A stretch of 44,969 bases of DNA, taken from the NCBI GenBank assembly GCA_964483155.1, contig CAZAAC010000020.1, forward strand, positions 1 to 44,969, read 5' to 3'. Source of the stretch: JAAYYM01 sp964483155. Its GTDB lineage: Bacteria > Bacillota > Clostridia > Lachnospirales > Lachnospiraceae. The notes below the pieces were generated by a model, which saw nothing but the letters and a program-made list of their open reading frames with translations, was not told the DNA's origin and ran no database searches. Shown here one piece after another: positions 1 through 8,340 of this stretch (the stretch's first letter is position 1; each line of letters begins with the position of its first letter). The translations under genes and the position numbers were made by a program.

Positions 1-56
1 TTGCCGTGGCTTCACAGATCCTTTGTATCTCCACCACTCTGAATAAGAGAAAATAG
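1..56 (+). CDS. possible 3' end of an unidentified gene
   Basis: Reading from base 3, there is an open frame of 17 codons ending AVASQILCISTTLNKRK followed by TAG at 54-56. It could be the C terminus of a gene that starts outside the window. The stretch is too short to recognise, the other frames also close quickly, and no terminator follows. Treat it as a guess. Confidence 0.2.
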   Translation, partial: AVASQILCISTTLNKRK

Positions 57-133
57 TTCAATATGGAATTGTATTATCTGAAAGTAGTATACTTCTTTCT
101 TTTATATGCGTCAAGCAAAATGATGATATTTGA

Positions 134-162
134 TTGACTTTTCTATCTAATATTTCTATACT
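134..162 (+). promoter_or_regulatory. vegetative promoter of the HD-GYP gene
   Basis: TTGACT at 134-139 and TATACT at 157-162 are separated by exactly 17 bases, a near-consensus housekeeping sigma promoter. The predicted start of transcription is near 169, which rules out translation starts upstream of base 200. Confidence 0.7.
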
Positions 163-199
163 ATTATTAAAGAATACAGAAAGGACCACTGGTGAACTT

Positions 200-1288
200 A
201 TGAAGAGAATACGAACTGTCGACTTAATGCCGGGCATGAGAACAGCAGAAGATGTGTATTCCTACAACAACCAAATGATTCTTCCAAAAAATACAACTTT
301 GACAGATAAAATGATTACCCGTCTTGAGTTTTATTCTGTATTAGCAATTAAAATAAGCGTCGATTCTCTCGGCTATGAGATAATGGCTGATGAGGAAGAG
401 TTTGAAGAAACCACATCGTACTCGAAGAAAGTTCTATCGAGTAAACAATTTCAAGAATTTGAAGCAAATTATTTGCATAAAACAGAATTTTTCCAAACAA
501 TGATCAACCAAATTGTAGATAAGAAAATACCTCTGGATACTGACTCCATGTACAAAGAGGTAACCAGTCTTATAAGTGATAACATGAGCAGTGTTACTGT
601 ATTTGATATGTTACATAACATGCGTCAGTATGATGATTTCACTTATATGCACAGTATAAATGTTGCTTTGATTTGTAATATATTTGCTAAATGGCTGGAC
701 TTTTCAAGTGCAGATATCGAAACAGCCACTTTATGCGGACTACTACATGATATTGGAAAAGTATTGATACCTGACAAAATTATCAGGAAGCCTGCTCGAC
801 TGTCTCCCGCAGAATATAATATTATCAAGACACATACGCTTCAGGGCTATAACATATTAATAGATTACAATATCAATGATAATATTAAGGAAGCTGCGCT
901 CATGCATCATGAACGATGTGATGGTTCTGGATATCCATTGGGTGTCAATAGTGACCGACTTAGTGCCTTTGTTAAAATCGTTGCAATCGCTGATGTTTAT
1001 GATGCAATGACTGCTGCCAGAATATATCGAGGGCCTCTTTGTCCGTTTAAAGTAATTGGCATATTTGAAACCGAAGGTCTGCAGAAATATGACAGCAAAT
1101 ATATTCTTACCTTCTTAGAACATATAGCCACTACTTATATGAATAATCGGGTACGCCTTAGTAATGGCAAAGAAGGTGATATCGTTTTTATGAATAGAAA
1201 CTGCCTGTCAAAACCATTAATAAAGTGTGGCAAAACCTTTATTGATTTATCAAAAGAACCCAGCATATTTATTGAAACATTTGTATAA
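200..1288 (+). CDS. HD-GYP domain cyclic-di-GMP phosphodiesterase
   Basis: A 362-residue cytoplasmic protein predicted to hydrolyse the second messenger cyclic di-GMP. The N-terminal ~60 residues have the short beta-rich fold often placed before HD-GYP domains (LMPGMRTAEDVY, then LPKNTTLT). The HD-GYP domain fills the second half, with an upstream His at about 151, the HD pair at 183-184 (LLHDIGK), HH at 236-237 and the full signature HHERCDGSGYP. All expected metal ligands are present, so an active enzyme is likely. There is no receiver or membrane sensor domain, so the input signal is unknown. The ATG at 200 is chosen because the longer open frame begins inside the promoter's -35 box. It stands alone, convergent with murA and sharing a terminator with it. 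Confidence 0.88.
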   Translation: MKRIRTVDLMPGMRTAEDVYSYNNQMILPKNTTLTDKMITRLEFYSVLAIKISVDSLGYEIMADEEEFEETTSYSKKVLSSKQFQEFEANYLHKTEFFQTMINQIVDKKIPLDTDSMYKEVTSLISDNMSSVTVFDMLHNMRQYDDFTYMHSINVALICNIFAKWLDFSSADIETATLCGLLHDIGKVLIPDKIIRKPARLSPAEYNIIKTHTLQGYNILIDYNINDNIKEAALMHHERCDGSGYPLGVNSDRLSAFVKIVAIADVYDAMTAARIYRGPLCPFKVIGIFETEGLQKYDSKYILTFLEHIATTYMNNRVRLSNGKEGDIVFMNRNCLSKPLIKCGKTFIDLSKEPSIFIETFV

Positions 1289-1341
1289 CCAGAAAATTTT
1301 CTTTTTACTGATAAAAATGATTAAGAAATATTCAATAAATT

Positions 1342-1369
1342 AAAAACAGGTTGCAATCAACCTGTTTTT
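1342..1369. terminator. bidirectional terminator overlapping the murA stop
   Basis: A perfect 12-bp stem (AAAAACAGGTTG against CAACCTGTTTTT) with a 4-base loop has A-rich and T-rich arms, so it works in both directions. It ends the HD-GYP transcript on the plus strand and murA on the minus strand. The murA stop codon (1357-1359) lies inside the hairpin. Confidence 0.85.
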
Positions 1370-2649
1370 AATTTGAATTTCTGAATTTCTTTTTCTGAGG
1401 ATACTTTGTCAATTTGTGCTCCCAGACTTTGCAGCTTACCTGGAAAATCTTCATAACCTCGCTCTATATACATGATATCATCTATTACCGTAATTCCATC
1501 AGCACTCAGTCCAGCAAGCACCAGTGCTGCTCCTGCTCTTAAATCCGGTGCCGTAATTGCAGTTCCCGTATATCTCTCGATGCCTTCGATAATAGCGGTA
1601 TTACCTTCTACTTTAATATTGGCTCCCATACAGGATAATTCGTCCACATATTTAAACCTGTTTTCAAATATACTTTCTGTAATAATACTAGTTCCATCCG
1701 AGAGCCCCAATGCCACACCGATTTGTGGTTGCATATCTGTTGGAAAACCAGGATATGGTAATGTTTTTACATGTGTGTGCTTCAGCGGTTTTGATGAAAC
1801 CACCCTCACAGCATCATCAAATTCTTCTACTTCACAGCCAATTTCAAGCAATTTAGCGCTAATAGATTCCAAATGCTTAGGAATAACATTCTTAACTGTA
1901 ACATCACCTTTGGTTACTGCCGCCGCAAACATAAAAGTACCTGCTTCAATCTGATCTGGTATTATTGAGTAGGTTGTTTTATGAAGTTTTTCTACTCCTC
2001 TAATCCTAATGATGTCAGTACCTGCACCCTTAATATTTGCGCCCATACTATTAAGAAAGTTTGCAACATCTACGACATGTGGTTCCTTCGCTGCATTTTC
2101 TATTATTGTCTTTCCCTCTGCCATCGCAGCCGCCATCATAATATTAATAGTTGCACCCACTGTTACAACATCTAAATAAATATGACTTCCTATCAATTTA
2201 TCAGCTTCTGTCTGTATCAGTCCATGTACTATCTTGACTTCTGCGCCAAGGGCACGGAAACCTTTAATATGTTGATCAATCGGACGACTTCCAATATTGC
2301 ATCCTCCTGGAAGTGCTACCTCAGCTCTCTTATATTTTCCAAGCAATGCTCCTAATAAATAGTATGACGCACGGATTTTTTTTATGTATTCTTTATCAAT
2401 ACTCAGACTGTGTATAGAGGATCCATTGATTTTCAGTGTATTTCTATCAACGTGTTCTATCATTACACCTATTGCTTCCATTGCTTGCAATAGCACACTT
2501 ACATCTCGTACATCTGGAATATTTTCAATTGTTACTGTCTCATCGGTCATGATGGAAGCCGCCAAAATAGCAAGCGCAGCATTCTTGGCACCACCAATTT
2601 CCACTTCACCAACAAGTGGATTACCACCTTTTATGATATATTGTTCCAA
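1357..2649 (-). CDS. murA: UDP-N-acetylglucosamine 1-carboxyvinyltransferase
   Basis: Catalyses the first committed step of peptidoglycan synthesis: transfer of enolpyruvyl from phosphoenolpyruvate to UDP-GlcNAc in the cytoplasm. The 430-residue length is typical. Key residues are visible: Lys22 in the GAKNAALA motif and Cys117 in LPGGCNIGSRPID, the residue fosfomycin alkylates. The start is TTG, selected because GAGGTG lies six bases upstream and no ATG fits. The upstream gene is a membrane-anchored M23 peptidase in the same direction, 84 bases away, with a separate promoter in the gap. The hairpin over the stop codon terminates it. Confidence 0.95.
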   Translation of the reverse strand: MEQYIIKGGNPLVGEVEIGGAKNAALAILAASIMTDETVTIENIPDVRDVSVLLQAMEAIGVMIEHVDRNTLKINGSSIHSLSIDKEYIKKIRASYYLLGALLGKYKRAEVALPGGCNIGSRPIDQHIKGFRALGAEVKIVHGLIQTEADKLIGSHIYLDVVTVGATINIMMAAAMAEGKTIIENAAKEPHVVDVANFLNSMGANIKGAGTDIIRIRGVEKLHKTTYSIIPDQIEAGTFMFAAAVTKGDVTVKNVIPKHLESISAKLLEIGCEVEEFDDAVRVVSSKPLKHTHVKTLPYPGFPTDMQPQIGVALGLSDGTSIITESIFENRFKYVDELSCMGANIKVEGNTAIIEGIERYTGTAITAPDLRAGAALVLAGLSADGITVIDDIMYIERGYEDFPGKLQSLGAQIDKVSSEKEIQKFKLKTG

Positions 2650-2685
2650 TGTTTACACCTCTATATAAATATTAATTTGCATTTT

Positions 2686-2715
2686 ACCATACTATTCTCT
2701 TTTTATCAATGTCAA
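2686..2715 (-). promoter_or_regulatory. probable murA promoter
   Basis: On the minus strand TTGACA (2715-2710) and TATGGT (2691-2686) are 18 bases apart. The -35 is perfect and the -10 is moderate. It gives murA a promoter independent of the upstream peptidase gene. Confidence 0.5.
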
Positions 2716-2733
2716 AATACTGATTGCATTACG

Positions 2734-4299
2734 CTAATTAAGATAATTAAGCGGATTTACCTGGGTTCCACCTACTAATATCTCAAAATGGATATGAGGA
2801 CCAGAACTACGTCCAGTGTTACCAGTAAGTGCGATCTTATCTCCCTGCTTTACCGATTGCCCCGATTTCACAAGAATCTTACTTAAATGTCCGTACCGCG
2901 TCTGCTTACCATCTGGATGATTAATATAAATAACATATCCATATCCGCTTCCCCATCCAGCCTTTGCCACAGTACCACCAGAAGATGCCGCCACAGCAGT
3001 ACCAATCGAAGTTGCCCAGTCTATGCCCTTGTGATATGTCGAAGCCCCCTTGACTGGTGCACTTCGCCTTCCAAAGAGAGAAGATAATCTTCCTCCAGAA
3101 ATAGGTTTTATGTAAGTAGGCGGCGTTTTTGTCCCTCTTTCTACGATCTTTGGAACCGCAGCCATAACAATATCTTCATTTACCAGTACCTTTCCAGCCT
3201 CTTCATCGTTTCGATAGGTAATGTCTGCTACAACCTTTCTGAATCCACTGATGGGATCTTGCAACGTCTTCATGTCCGTTGTATACCAGTCGTCATTATC
3301 AACATACTCTATTTCTGCATTATACTCTTCCTCATAATATACTTCTTCTGTTCTTACAACAGACAGTTCTGGCTCTGGTACCGTAACAATTATCTCATCG
3401 CCAATACGAATAACTGCATTTTCATCTTCAATGCTATTATTCATCTCAAGGATTTTTTCTATTGAGGTATTATTTTTTTCCGCAATAACCGATAAACTGT
3501 CTCCAGAAGTTACCTCATATATTTTACTTTTCTCTTGATTTTTTGTAATCTGCTCAATCGCTATATCAATTGTACTTACCTGATCCTCATCCACATATGC
3601 CTGGACAACCTCTATATTCTCCCCAAAGTCGAGCGAAATCAGTCCCAAATCGAAATTGCTGTCATCACTCGCTATTATTTCATCCAATAGTTTGTCAATT
3701 GCTTTCGTAGCACCTGCCTCGGGATAGAGTTCCATTTCTCCTTCATCATCTTTATCATTAGAATCAACTTTTGTTGTCAGTACATTCAATTCTCTTGTTG
3801 GGTCTAATACAAGACCTACCTCAAATTTTGACTCTGTATCATATTTGTCTTTTACAACCCGCAGAAGTTCCAAGACCTCCTCAGATGTTTGGAGATTGAC
3901 TGTATATTCATTTATCTTAACAGTATAAACACGTTTTTTAGTCTTTTGTACAGAGTCCAGCAGTACTTTATAGATATTATTGACTACATCATTTATACTA
4001 TCCGTTTGCCCAAAGACTACTTCCTCGCCATTTAATGCAACCTCATAATCTAAAAGAACTAATTCATCATTCTCCTTTGCAACCATTTTTCTGGCTTCCA
4101 GCATTAAATCATCAGTGATATCTACACGATCGATAATACCAACAGGAACTCCGTTAACATACATTTTAAATAAATTATTGCCTGATTTCGTATATTTTTG
4201 AATAGCAGGGGCAAAAATAAGTATAACAATCATTGCTAGCAGCATTGTAGCAATATTTGTAATCTTTATCATTTTATTATATTTTGTTAATGCTCCCAT
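2734..4299 (-). CDS. membrane-anchored LysM/G5/M23 metallopeptidase
   Basis: A 521-residue cell-envelope protein predicted to cut peptidoglycan peptide bridges. Residues 12-32 form one N-terminal membrane segment. A long region of about 220 residues follows, then a LysM domain at about 259-306 (IYEVTSGDSLSVIAEKN), a G5 domain at about 315-390, and the M23 lysostaphin-type catalytic domain at 400-518. Zinc and catalytic residues are intact: His423 and Asp427 (HKGID), His471 (YGHLS), His502 and His504 (HIHFE). The start has AGGAG nine bases upstream. In Bacillus the murAA region also carries the sporulation gene for the M23-like SpoIIQ, so an engulfment or cell-shape role is possible, but the domain order here is different and that is inference. 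Confidence 0.85.
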   Translation of the reverse strand: MGALTKYNKMIKITNIATMLLAMIVILIFAPAIQKYTKSGNNLFKMYVNGVPVGIIDRVDITDDLMLEARKMVAKENDELVLLDYEVALNGEEVVFGQTDSINDVVNNIYKVLLDSVQKTKKRVYTVKINEYTVNLQTSEEVLELLRVVKDKYDTESKFEVGLVLDPTRELNVLTTKVDSNDKDDEGEMELYPEAGATKAIDKLLDEIIASDDSNFDLGLISLDFGENIEVVQAYVDEDQVSTIDIAIEQITKNQEKSKIYEVTSGDSLSVIAEKNNTSIEKILEMNNSIEDENAVIRIGDEIIVTVPEPELSVVRTEEVYYEEEYNAEIEYVDNDDWYTTDMKTLQDPISGFRKVVADITYRNDEEAGKVLVNEDIVMAAVPKIVERGTKTPPTYIKPISGGRLSSLFGRRSAPVKGASTYHKGIDWATSIGTAVAASSGGTVAKAGWGSGYGYVIYINHPDGKQTRYGHLSKILVKSGQSVKQGDKIALTGNTGRSSGPHIHFEILVGGTQVNPLNYLN

Positions 4300-4500
4300 G
4301 TTGGATAACTCCTATCAAAAAGTGCCCGCAAATATCCATAAACATACCTTCTAAAAAAGGGATGTCCATATTGCACTATAAATTCTGATAAAATTGAATT
4401 TAGAAAAACACTTATAACCTGAAAAAATGGTCAAAAAAATAATATGCCATTGCCTTTTACACTATATCAAATTTTAAGGTATAAGTCTACTTTGACTTTG

Positions 4501-4509
4501 TGGTATACT
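4501..4509 (+). promoter_or_regulatory. extended -10 promoter for the Y-family polymerase
   Basis: TGGTATACT at 4501-4509 is an extended -10 element 18 bases before the start codon. No good -35 is seen at the expected distance. The 227-base gap between the divergent M23 and polymerase genes holds nothing else that I recognise, and no LexA-type box. Confidence 0.4.
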
Positions 4510-4526
4510 GATTATGAGGTGAGGAC

Positions 4527-5738
4527 ATGTGCGATACCATTTACTTTCATGTTGATGTAAATTCGGCTTTCTTAAGTTGGTCTGCCGTGGAAATATTAAA
4601 AACCAAATCTACTTATGATTTGCGTTTAATACCTTCTATTATAGGTGGTGACAGAAGTAACCGCCATGGCATTGTATTGGCCAAATCTATTCCTGCTAAG
4701 CCATATGGCATACAAACAGGAGAACCTATTGTAAATGCACTAAAAAAATGTCCCTCGCTTGTAATTGAAAAACCAGATCATATCCTTTATCGAGAATACA
4801 GTCAATGTCTTATGACGCTGCTTTCTTTTTATTGCTCCGATCTGGAGCAGTTAAGTATTGATGAGTGCTTTTTAGATTTCACTTCCTATATGTCAAGTTA
4901 TGCTTCTCCATTTGAGGCAGCTACTCTAATAAAGGATAAAGTTTATGAGACCCTCGGATTTACAGTCAATATAGGTATTTCTTCAAAAAAAGTCCTTGCC
5001 AAAATGGCTTCTGACTTTAAGAAACCAAACCTCGTTCATACTCTGTTTCCCGATGAAATTGAAACAAAAATGTGGCCACTTCCCATTAGTGATTTATATA
5101 TGTGTGGAAAGTCTGCGGTAGCTACCTTACATAAACTAGGAATCCTAACTATTGGAGATTTGGCAAAAGCAAGACCCGAAATCCTCTCTTCCCATCTGAA
5201 AAGTCATGGACTGTTACTTTGGGAATATGCGAATGGAATTGACAATTCAACTCTGGCCTCGACCAAGCCACCCCTTAAAGGTGTCGGGAACTCAACTACT
5301 CTGCCTGCAGATATTGAATCATATGAAGAAGCTTGTGAAATATTACTACAACTATCGGATAAGGTTTCATCACGCCTGCGAAATGCAAATCAGCTTGCCA
5401 GCATGGTTAGTATAGAAATTAAGTATTTTGATTTTACTAGTGTTTCCAAACAAATGCAATTTGTGAGTCCCACCAATACGAGCGCTATTATTTACAACGC
5501 TGCCTGCTTATTATACAAAAGTCTATGGAACGGTTCTTTTGTCCGGCTAATCGGAGTGCGAACTTCTAAGTTGCTTGACGCTACAGAACCTATCCAGTTA
5601 GACTTCTTTGATATACTTGATGATAATTTGAAAAACAATAAACAAAAGCAGCTCGACCAGGCGCTTGACTCGATTCGTCAAAAATTTGGAGATGATTCTA
5701 TAATAAGAGGAAGTTCTTTAAAAAAGAACTCCCTCTAA
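4527..5738 (+). CDS. Y-family translesion DNA polymerase (Pol IV-like)
   Basis: A 403-residue error-prone polymerase of the DinB/UmuC family, used to copy past damaged bases. Metal ligands are visible: Asp10 in FHVDVNSAFLSW, and Asp112-Glu113 in LSIDECFLD. Phe15 sits at the steric-gate position that excludes ribonucleotides. The palm, fingers, thumb and little-finger regions are of normal length. The C-terminal part carries QLDFFD (357-362), a good match to the beta-clamp binding motif. Compared with E. coli DinB, HVDMDCFF is replaced by HVDVNSAF, a variant I associate with clostridial Y-family proteins. GAGGTGAGG just upstream fixes the ATG. It is monocistronic and convergent with the flavin reductase gene. 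Confidence 0.9.
   Translation: MCDTIYFHVDVNSAFLSWSAVEILKTKSTYDLRLIPSIIGGDRSNRHGIVLAKSIPAKPYGIQTGEPIVNALKKCPSLVIEKPDHILYREYSQCLMTLLSFYCSDLEQLSIDECFLDFTSYMSSYASPFEAATLIKDKVYETLGFTVNIGISSKKVLAKMASDFKKPNLVHTLFPDEIETKMWPLPISDLYMCGKSAVATLHKLGILTIGDLAKARPEILSSHLKSHGLLLWEYANGIDNSTLASTKPPLKGVGNSTTLPADIESYEEACEILLQLSDKVSSRLRNANQLASMVSIEIKYFDFTSVSKQMQFVSPTNTSAIIYNAACLLYKSLWNGSFVRLIGVRTSKLLDATEPIQLDFFDILDDNLKNNKQKQLDQALDSIRQKFGDDSIIRGSSLKKNSL
5706..5736 (-). terminator. hairpin in the polymerase gene 3' end, possible terminator
   Basis: AGAGG and AGTTCTTT pair with AAAGAACT and CCTCT with one mismatch, making a stem of about 13 bp. It lies inside the last codons of the polymerase gene. On the minus strand it is followed by TTATTATA, a weak U tract, so it could terminate the flavin reductase operon. 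The plus-strand side lacks a U tract. Confidence 0.4.
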
Positions 5739-5753
5739 AATAGCAATCTTATC

Positions 5754-6317
5754 CTATTTTTTCTTTACACTATATCCAAACGTCCCCAGCAAACCATTTA
5801 AACCATGGTATTCTCCATGCGAATACACGATTGGATTTGCATCTGCCAAATGAAACTTTTCTTTATCATCAATCAAGTCCGCATCTACGTGCACGGCAAC
5901 AACTTCAGCCATAAACATATCATGACTACCTAGTTCTTTTATTTCAGTCACCTTACATTCAATATTAACTGGACATTCTGATATGAGTGGTGCCTTCACG
6001 ACGGAGCCTGCAACAGGTGTCAACTTCATCTCCTCAAACTTATCAACATCTCTACCCGACTTTACACCACAATAATCAGTTGCATATGCTAGTTCCTCTG
6101 TTGTAAGATTGATTACAAACTCACCTGTTTTTTTGATAACATCATAAGAATATCGTTCTGGTCTAACAGAAATATATACCATCGGTGGATTTGTACACAA
6201 TGTTCCCGTCCACGCAATCGTAAGAATATTCTTTTTTCTATTTTCATCAGCAATGCTAACCATGACCACAGGAAGTGGATATAGCATATTGCCTGGTTTC
6301 CATTCTATTTTTCCCAT
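5754..6317 (-). CDS. flavin reductase-like (FMN-binding split barrel) protein
   Basis: A 187-residue cytoplasmic protein of the flavin reductase-like family, FMN-dependent enzymes that reduce free flavin or small substrates with NAD(P)H. Family features include the start KPGNMLYPLPVVMVSIAD, the segment TIAWTGTLCTNPPMVYISVRP with the small-residue flavin pocket, and GEFVINL. Length is typical. The physiological substrate cannot be told from sequence. It begins one base after the stop of the upstream tail-anchored protein gene, so the two are almost certainly translationally coupled. Its own ribosome site (GGGGTTG) is weak, which fits coupling. Confidence 0.8.
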   Translation of the reverse strand: MGKIEWKPGNMLYPLPVVMVSIADENRKKNILTIAWTGTLCTNPPMVYISVRPERYSYDVIKKTGEFVINLTTEELAYATDYCGVKSGRDVDKFEEMKLTPVAGSVVKAPLISECPVNIECKVTEIKELGSHDMFMAEVVAVHVDADLIDDKEKFHLADANPIVYSHGEYHGLNGLLGTFGYSVKKK

Positions 6318-6318
6318 A

Positions 6319-6837
6319 TTAAATCAACCCCAGTATATGTACTACAAGTAATCCTATATTAATGACAGACAGGCCCATTAAAATTATTATCATGATTCTT
6401 ATTGGTGCTATCGATTCCCGCGTCTGAACCATTTGTAATTCAGCCTGTTCCACTACAGAAGCCTGCACATTTCTATAGCACTTGACATTTTCCTTATGTA
6501 CATGCTCTTCTAAATTATGAAATACCTCTGGTGAGATATCTGCACTTGGAGGTGTCTCCTGAAAAGACTGTTCCATCTGAAGCTGATTAATTGTCTCAGC
6601 TGTGTTTTGAATTGCCTGCAGTATTTCATTCATTTTAACTTTTTTTTCTTCGCTTTCCTGCTCCAATACCGCCACAATACATTCTAATTGCTTGCTATCA
6701 TTCTCATTAATTAGGTTAGACAACATCTCTATTCTATTTTCAGTGATAACCTTTTTACGTTGATCCATATTATTCACATATTGTTGCCCAGAACCTGCTG
6801 TGATTTTATTATATAGTTTATCCATGAAGCTTTCCAT
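6319..6837 (-). CDS. C-terminally membrane-anchored coiled-coil protein, unknown function
   Basis: I do not recognise this 172-residue protein. The N-terminal part is charged and helical with likely coiled coil (residues about 20-80, rich in E, Q, N and K). A linker follows, and the last ~27 residues (from about 146) form one hydrophobic segment that ends the protein. The layout is that of a tail-anchored protein with its bulk in the cytoplasm. The ATG at 6837 is preferred over an upstream one because GGAGGTGG sits seven bases before it and a promoter lies just upstream. It is coupled to the flavin reductase gene downstream. Confidence 0.65.
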   Translation of the reverse strand: MESFMDKLYNKITAGSGQQYVNNMDQRKKVITENRIEMLSNLINENDSKQLECIVAVLEQESEEKKVKMNEILQAIQNTAETINQLQMEQSFQETPPSADISPEVFHNLEEHVHKENVKCYRNVQASVVEQAELQMVQTRESIAPIRIMIIILMGLSVINIGLLVVHILGLI

Positions 6838-6871
6838 AATCTTACCACCTCCGCAATCATTATTATTTTTT

Positions 6872-6900
6872 ATTGTATCATTATTTATCTCGTATAACAA
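6872..6900 (-). promoter_or_regulatory. promoter of the tail-anchored protein operon
   Basis: On the minus strand TTGTTA (6900-6895) and TACAAT (6877-6872) are 17 bases apart. Transcription would begin near 6865, about 28 bases before the start codon. Confidence 0.55.
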
Positions 6901-7085
6901 GTTCAAGCACATGTTCCTATTTTGTGCAAATTGTACAAAAGAGTTCCGTTTCATACTTTTTTTTAGTAATTTTCACTTTTATTTCATATCTCATTCACAT
7001 TTTGTTCATAATTTACTGCTAAACTTTTACTTATGAATTAATGTATGTAATGATAATATTACACATAGAAATTTTTTCATAATTT

Positions 7086-7112
7086 GCCCGGGCGAATCTC
7101 ATCCGCCCGGGC
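7086..7112. repeat. perfect 9-bp GC-only inverted repeat
   Basis: GCCCGGGCG (7086-7094) and CGCCCGGGC (7104-7112) are perfect complements around a 9-base loop. Both arms are entirely G and C within very AT-rich flanks. It lies 31 bases downstream of the relQ stop. No U tract follows on either strand, so it is not a classic terminator. The rest of the 306-base gap (6838-7143) holds the promoter described above and nothing else that I recognise. Confidence 0.75.
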
Positions 7113-7143
7113 ACTCCTCATGTATAAACCTAAATTACTTTTT

Positions 7144-7788
7144 CTATTCTTCACCCGCTACAACTGTCTGCTGAATTTCCTCATTTAATGATAACATTTT
7201 TGCATCAAGTTCTGAAACCATCATGGCACATTCATATAATTCCTTTATAATATGTTCTGGCGCATTTCTATCAAACTTATAATTAATCTTATGCTCCAAA
7301 CTTGCCCAAAAATCCATTGCAACCGTTCGAATCTGAATTTCTACTTTTGTATCTACCACACTGTCAGATAAATAAATCGGAATTGCCACCAGCATATGAT
7401 AACTCTTATAGCCACTTTCTTTTGGTGTCTTTATATAATCCTTAATAGATATTACTTTAATATCGCTTTGATTTCTAAGCATCTCAGCAATCCTATATAT
7501 ATCGGAAGTAAAAGAACAGATGATTCTGATTCCAGCAATGTCATTCACATATTTGACCATGTTGTCCATTGTAGATTCATAACCGCGTTTCTTAAGTTTT
7601 TTTACTATACTCTCAGGTGTTTTAATTCTGGATTTAATATGTTCGATGGGATTATACTGATGTATATGTTGGAATTCATCATTTAGTATTTCCAACTTTG
7701 TTCCTATTTCCTTTAATGCTGATGTATAAAGTAAAATTATTGTTTGCCAACTATCTACATCTTCATAATCTTTTACTTTAAATTCCAA
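7144..7788 (-). CDS. relQ: small alarmone synthetase, RelQ/YjbM type (GTP pyrophosphokinase)
   Basis: Synthesises the stringent-response nucleotides ppGpp/pppGpp from ATP and GDP/GTP. It has only the RelA/SpoT-type synthetase domain, without hydrolase or ACT domains. Motifs include VNDIAGIRIICSF, SGYKSYHMLVAIP and VEIQIRTVAMDFWASLEHK. The TTG at 7788 is chosen: it gives 214 residues, close to the ~211 of B. subtilis YjbM, and has GAGGA ten bases upstream. An upstream ATG at 7851 would add 21 hydrophobic residues and has no ribosome site; a GTG in between is also possible. It stands alone, divergent from the 88-residue gene. Confidence 0.85.
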   Translation of the reverse strand: MEFKVKDYEDVDSWQTIILLYTSALKEIGTKLEILNDEFQHIHQYNPIEHIKSRIKTPESIVKKLKKRGYESTMDNMVKYVNDIAGIRIICSFTSDIYRIAEMLRNQSDIKVISIKDYIKTPKESGYKSYHMLVAIPIYLSDSVVDTKVEIQIRTVAMDFWASLEHKINYKFDRNAPEHIIKELYECAMMVSELDAKMLSLNEEIQQTVVAGEE

Positions 7789-7921
7789 TTGTTTCACTTC
7801 CTCACGTAACAAATTTGTAATTATTATACCATACTTTCCTAGATAATACATGATTTTTATAGATAATTTATGCTTTTTATTAATAATTTACACACACTTT
7901 ACACGAATTGCATTTCCTTTA

Positions 7922-7949
7922 TTTACAAGTCAAAATAAAGTGATATACT
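7922..7949 (+). promoter_or_regulatory. promoter of the 88-residue gene
   Basis: TTTACA (7922-7927) and TATACT (7944-7949) are 16 bases apart, 40 bases before the start codon. Confidence 0.5.
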
Positions 7950-7989
7950 TTTACATGATAAAGAATATTTGAAAGGCAGATAAAACATT

Positions 7990-8256
7990 ATGTTTCGATT
8001 GTGGGCCAAGGAATTCAAAAATAATAGAATGGTAAAAGATACCTTGATTTGTGATATCTCAAATAACACTAGGACTCAAAAAATATTTACCGCCTTAGAC
8101 TCCATATGCAGTGAGTTTGATTTAGGGAAGCCTATTTGGTTAGATTCAACTGTTGCAAGTTTTAAAAAACATGCTAAAACACGCTTTTTACAGGATAATT
8201 TTATAGAAGAAATTGATTTTGATTATTTGGAAATACATATTATTGAGGAAGATTAG
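7990..8256 (+). CDS. small conserved-looking protein of unknown function
   Basis: An 88-residue acidic, soluble protein that I do not assign to a family. It begins MFRLWAKEFKNNRMVKD and ends EIHIIEED. There is no signal peptide, membrane segment or cysteine cluster. Alternating hydrophobic residues suggest a compact alpha/beta fold. A promoter with 16-base spacing and AAAGG ahead of the ATG support a real gene. The next gene in the same direction is the haemolysin III-family protein, 84 bases on, so the two may share a transcript. Confidence 0.6.
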   Translation: MFRLWAKEFKNNRMVKDTLICDISNNTRTQKIFTALDSICSEFDLGKPIWLDSTVASFKKHAKTRFLQDNFIEEIDFDYLEIHIIEED

Positions 8257-8280
8257 TATTGCATTTTTGCTCCTATTGTA

Positions 8281-8319
8281 GTAGTATCTATTTATACATC
8301 ACATAGTAACTGATACTAC
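8281..8319 (+). repeat. inverted repeat before the haemolysin III-family gene
   Basis: GTAGTATC (8281-8288) and GATACTAC (8312-8319) are perfect 8-bp complements around a 23-base loop. The repeat ends 12 bases before the AGAAGGAG ribosome site region. It could be an operator or an mRNA stem; nothing distinguishes these. Confidence 0.4.
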
Positions 8320-8340
8320 ATGCAGAGAAGGAGTATTTTT

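Noticed and set aside
1472..1954. Long plus-strand open frame opposite murA
   Set aside because: It is antisense to a highly conserved murA, has no ribosome site, and its composition is that of a shadow frame.
4300..4526. Possible SOS (LexA) operator before the Y-family polymerase
   Set aside because: No CGAAC-N4-GTTCG-like palindrome is present in the gap; only an extended -10 is seen.
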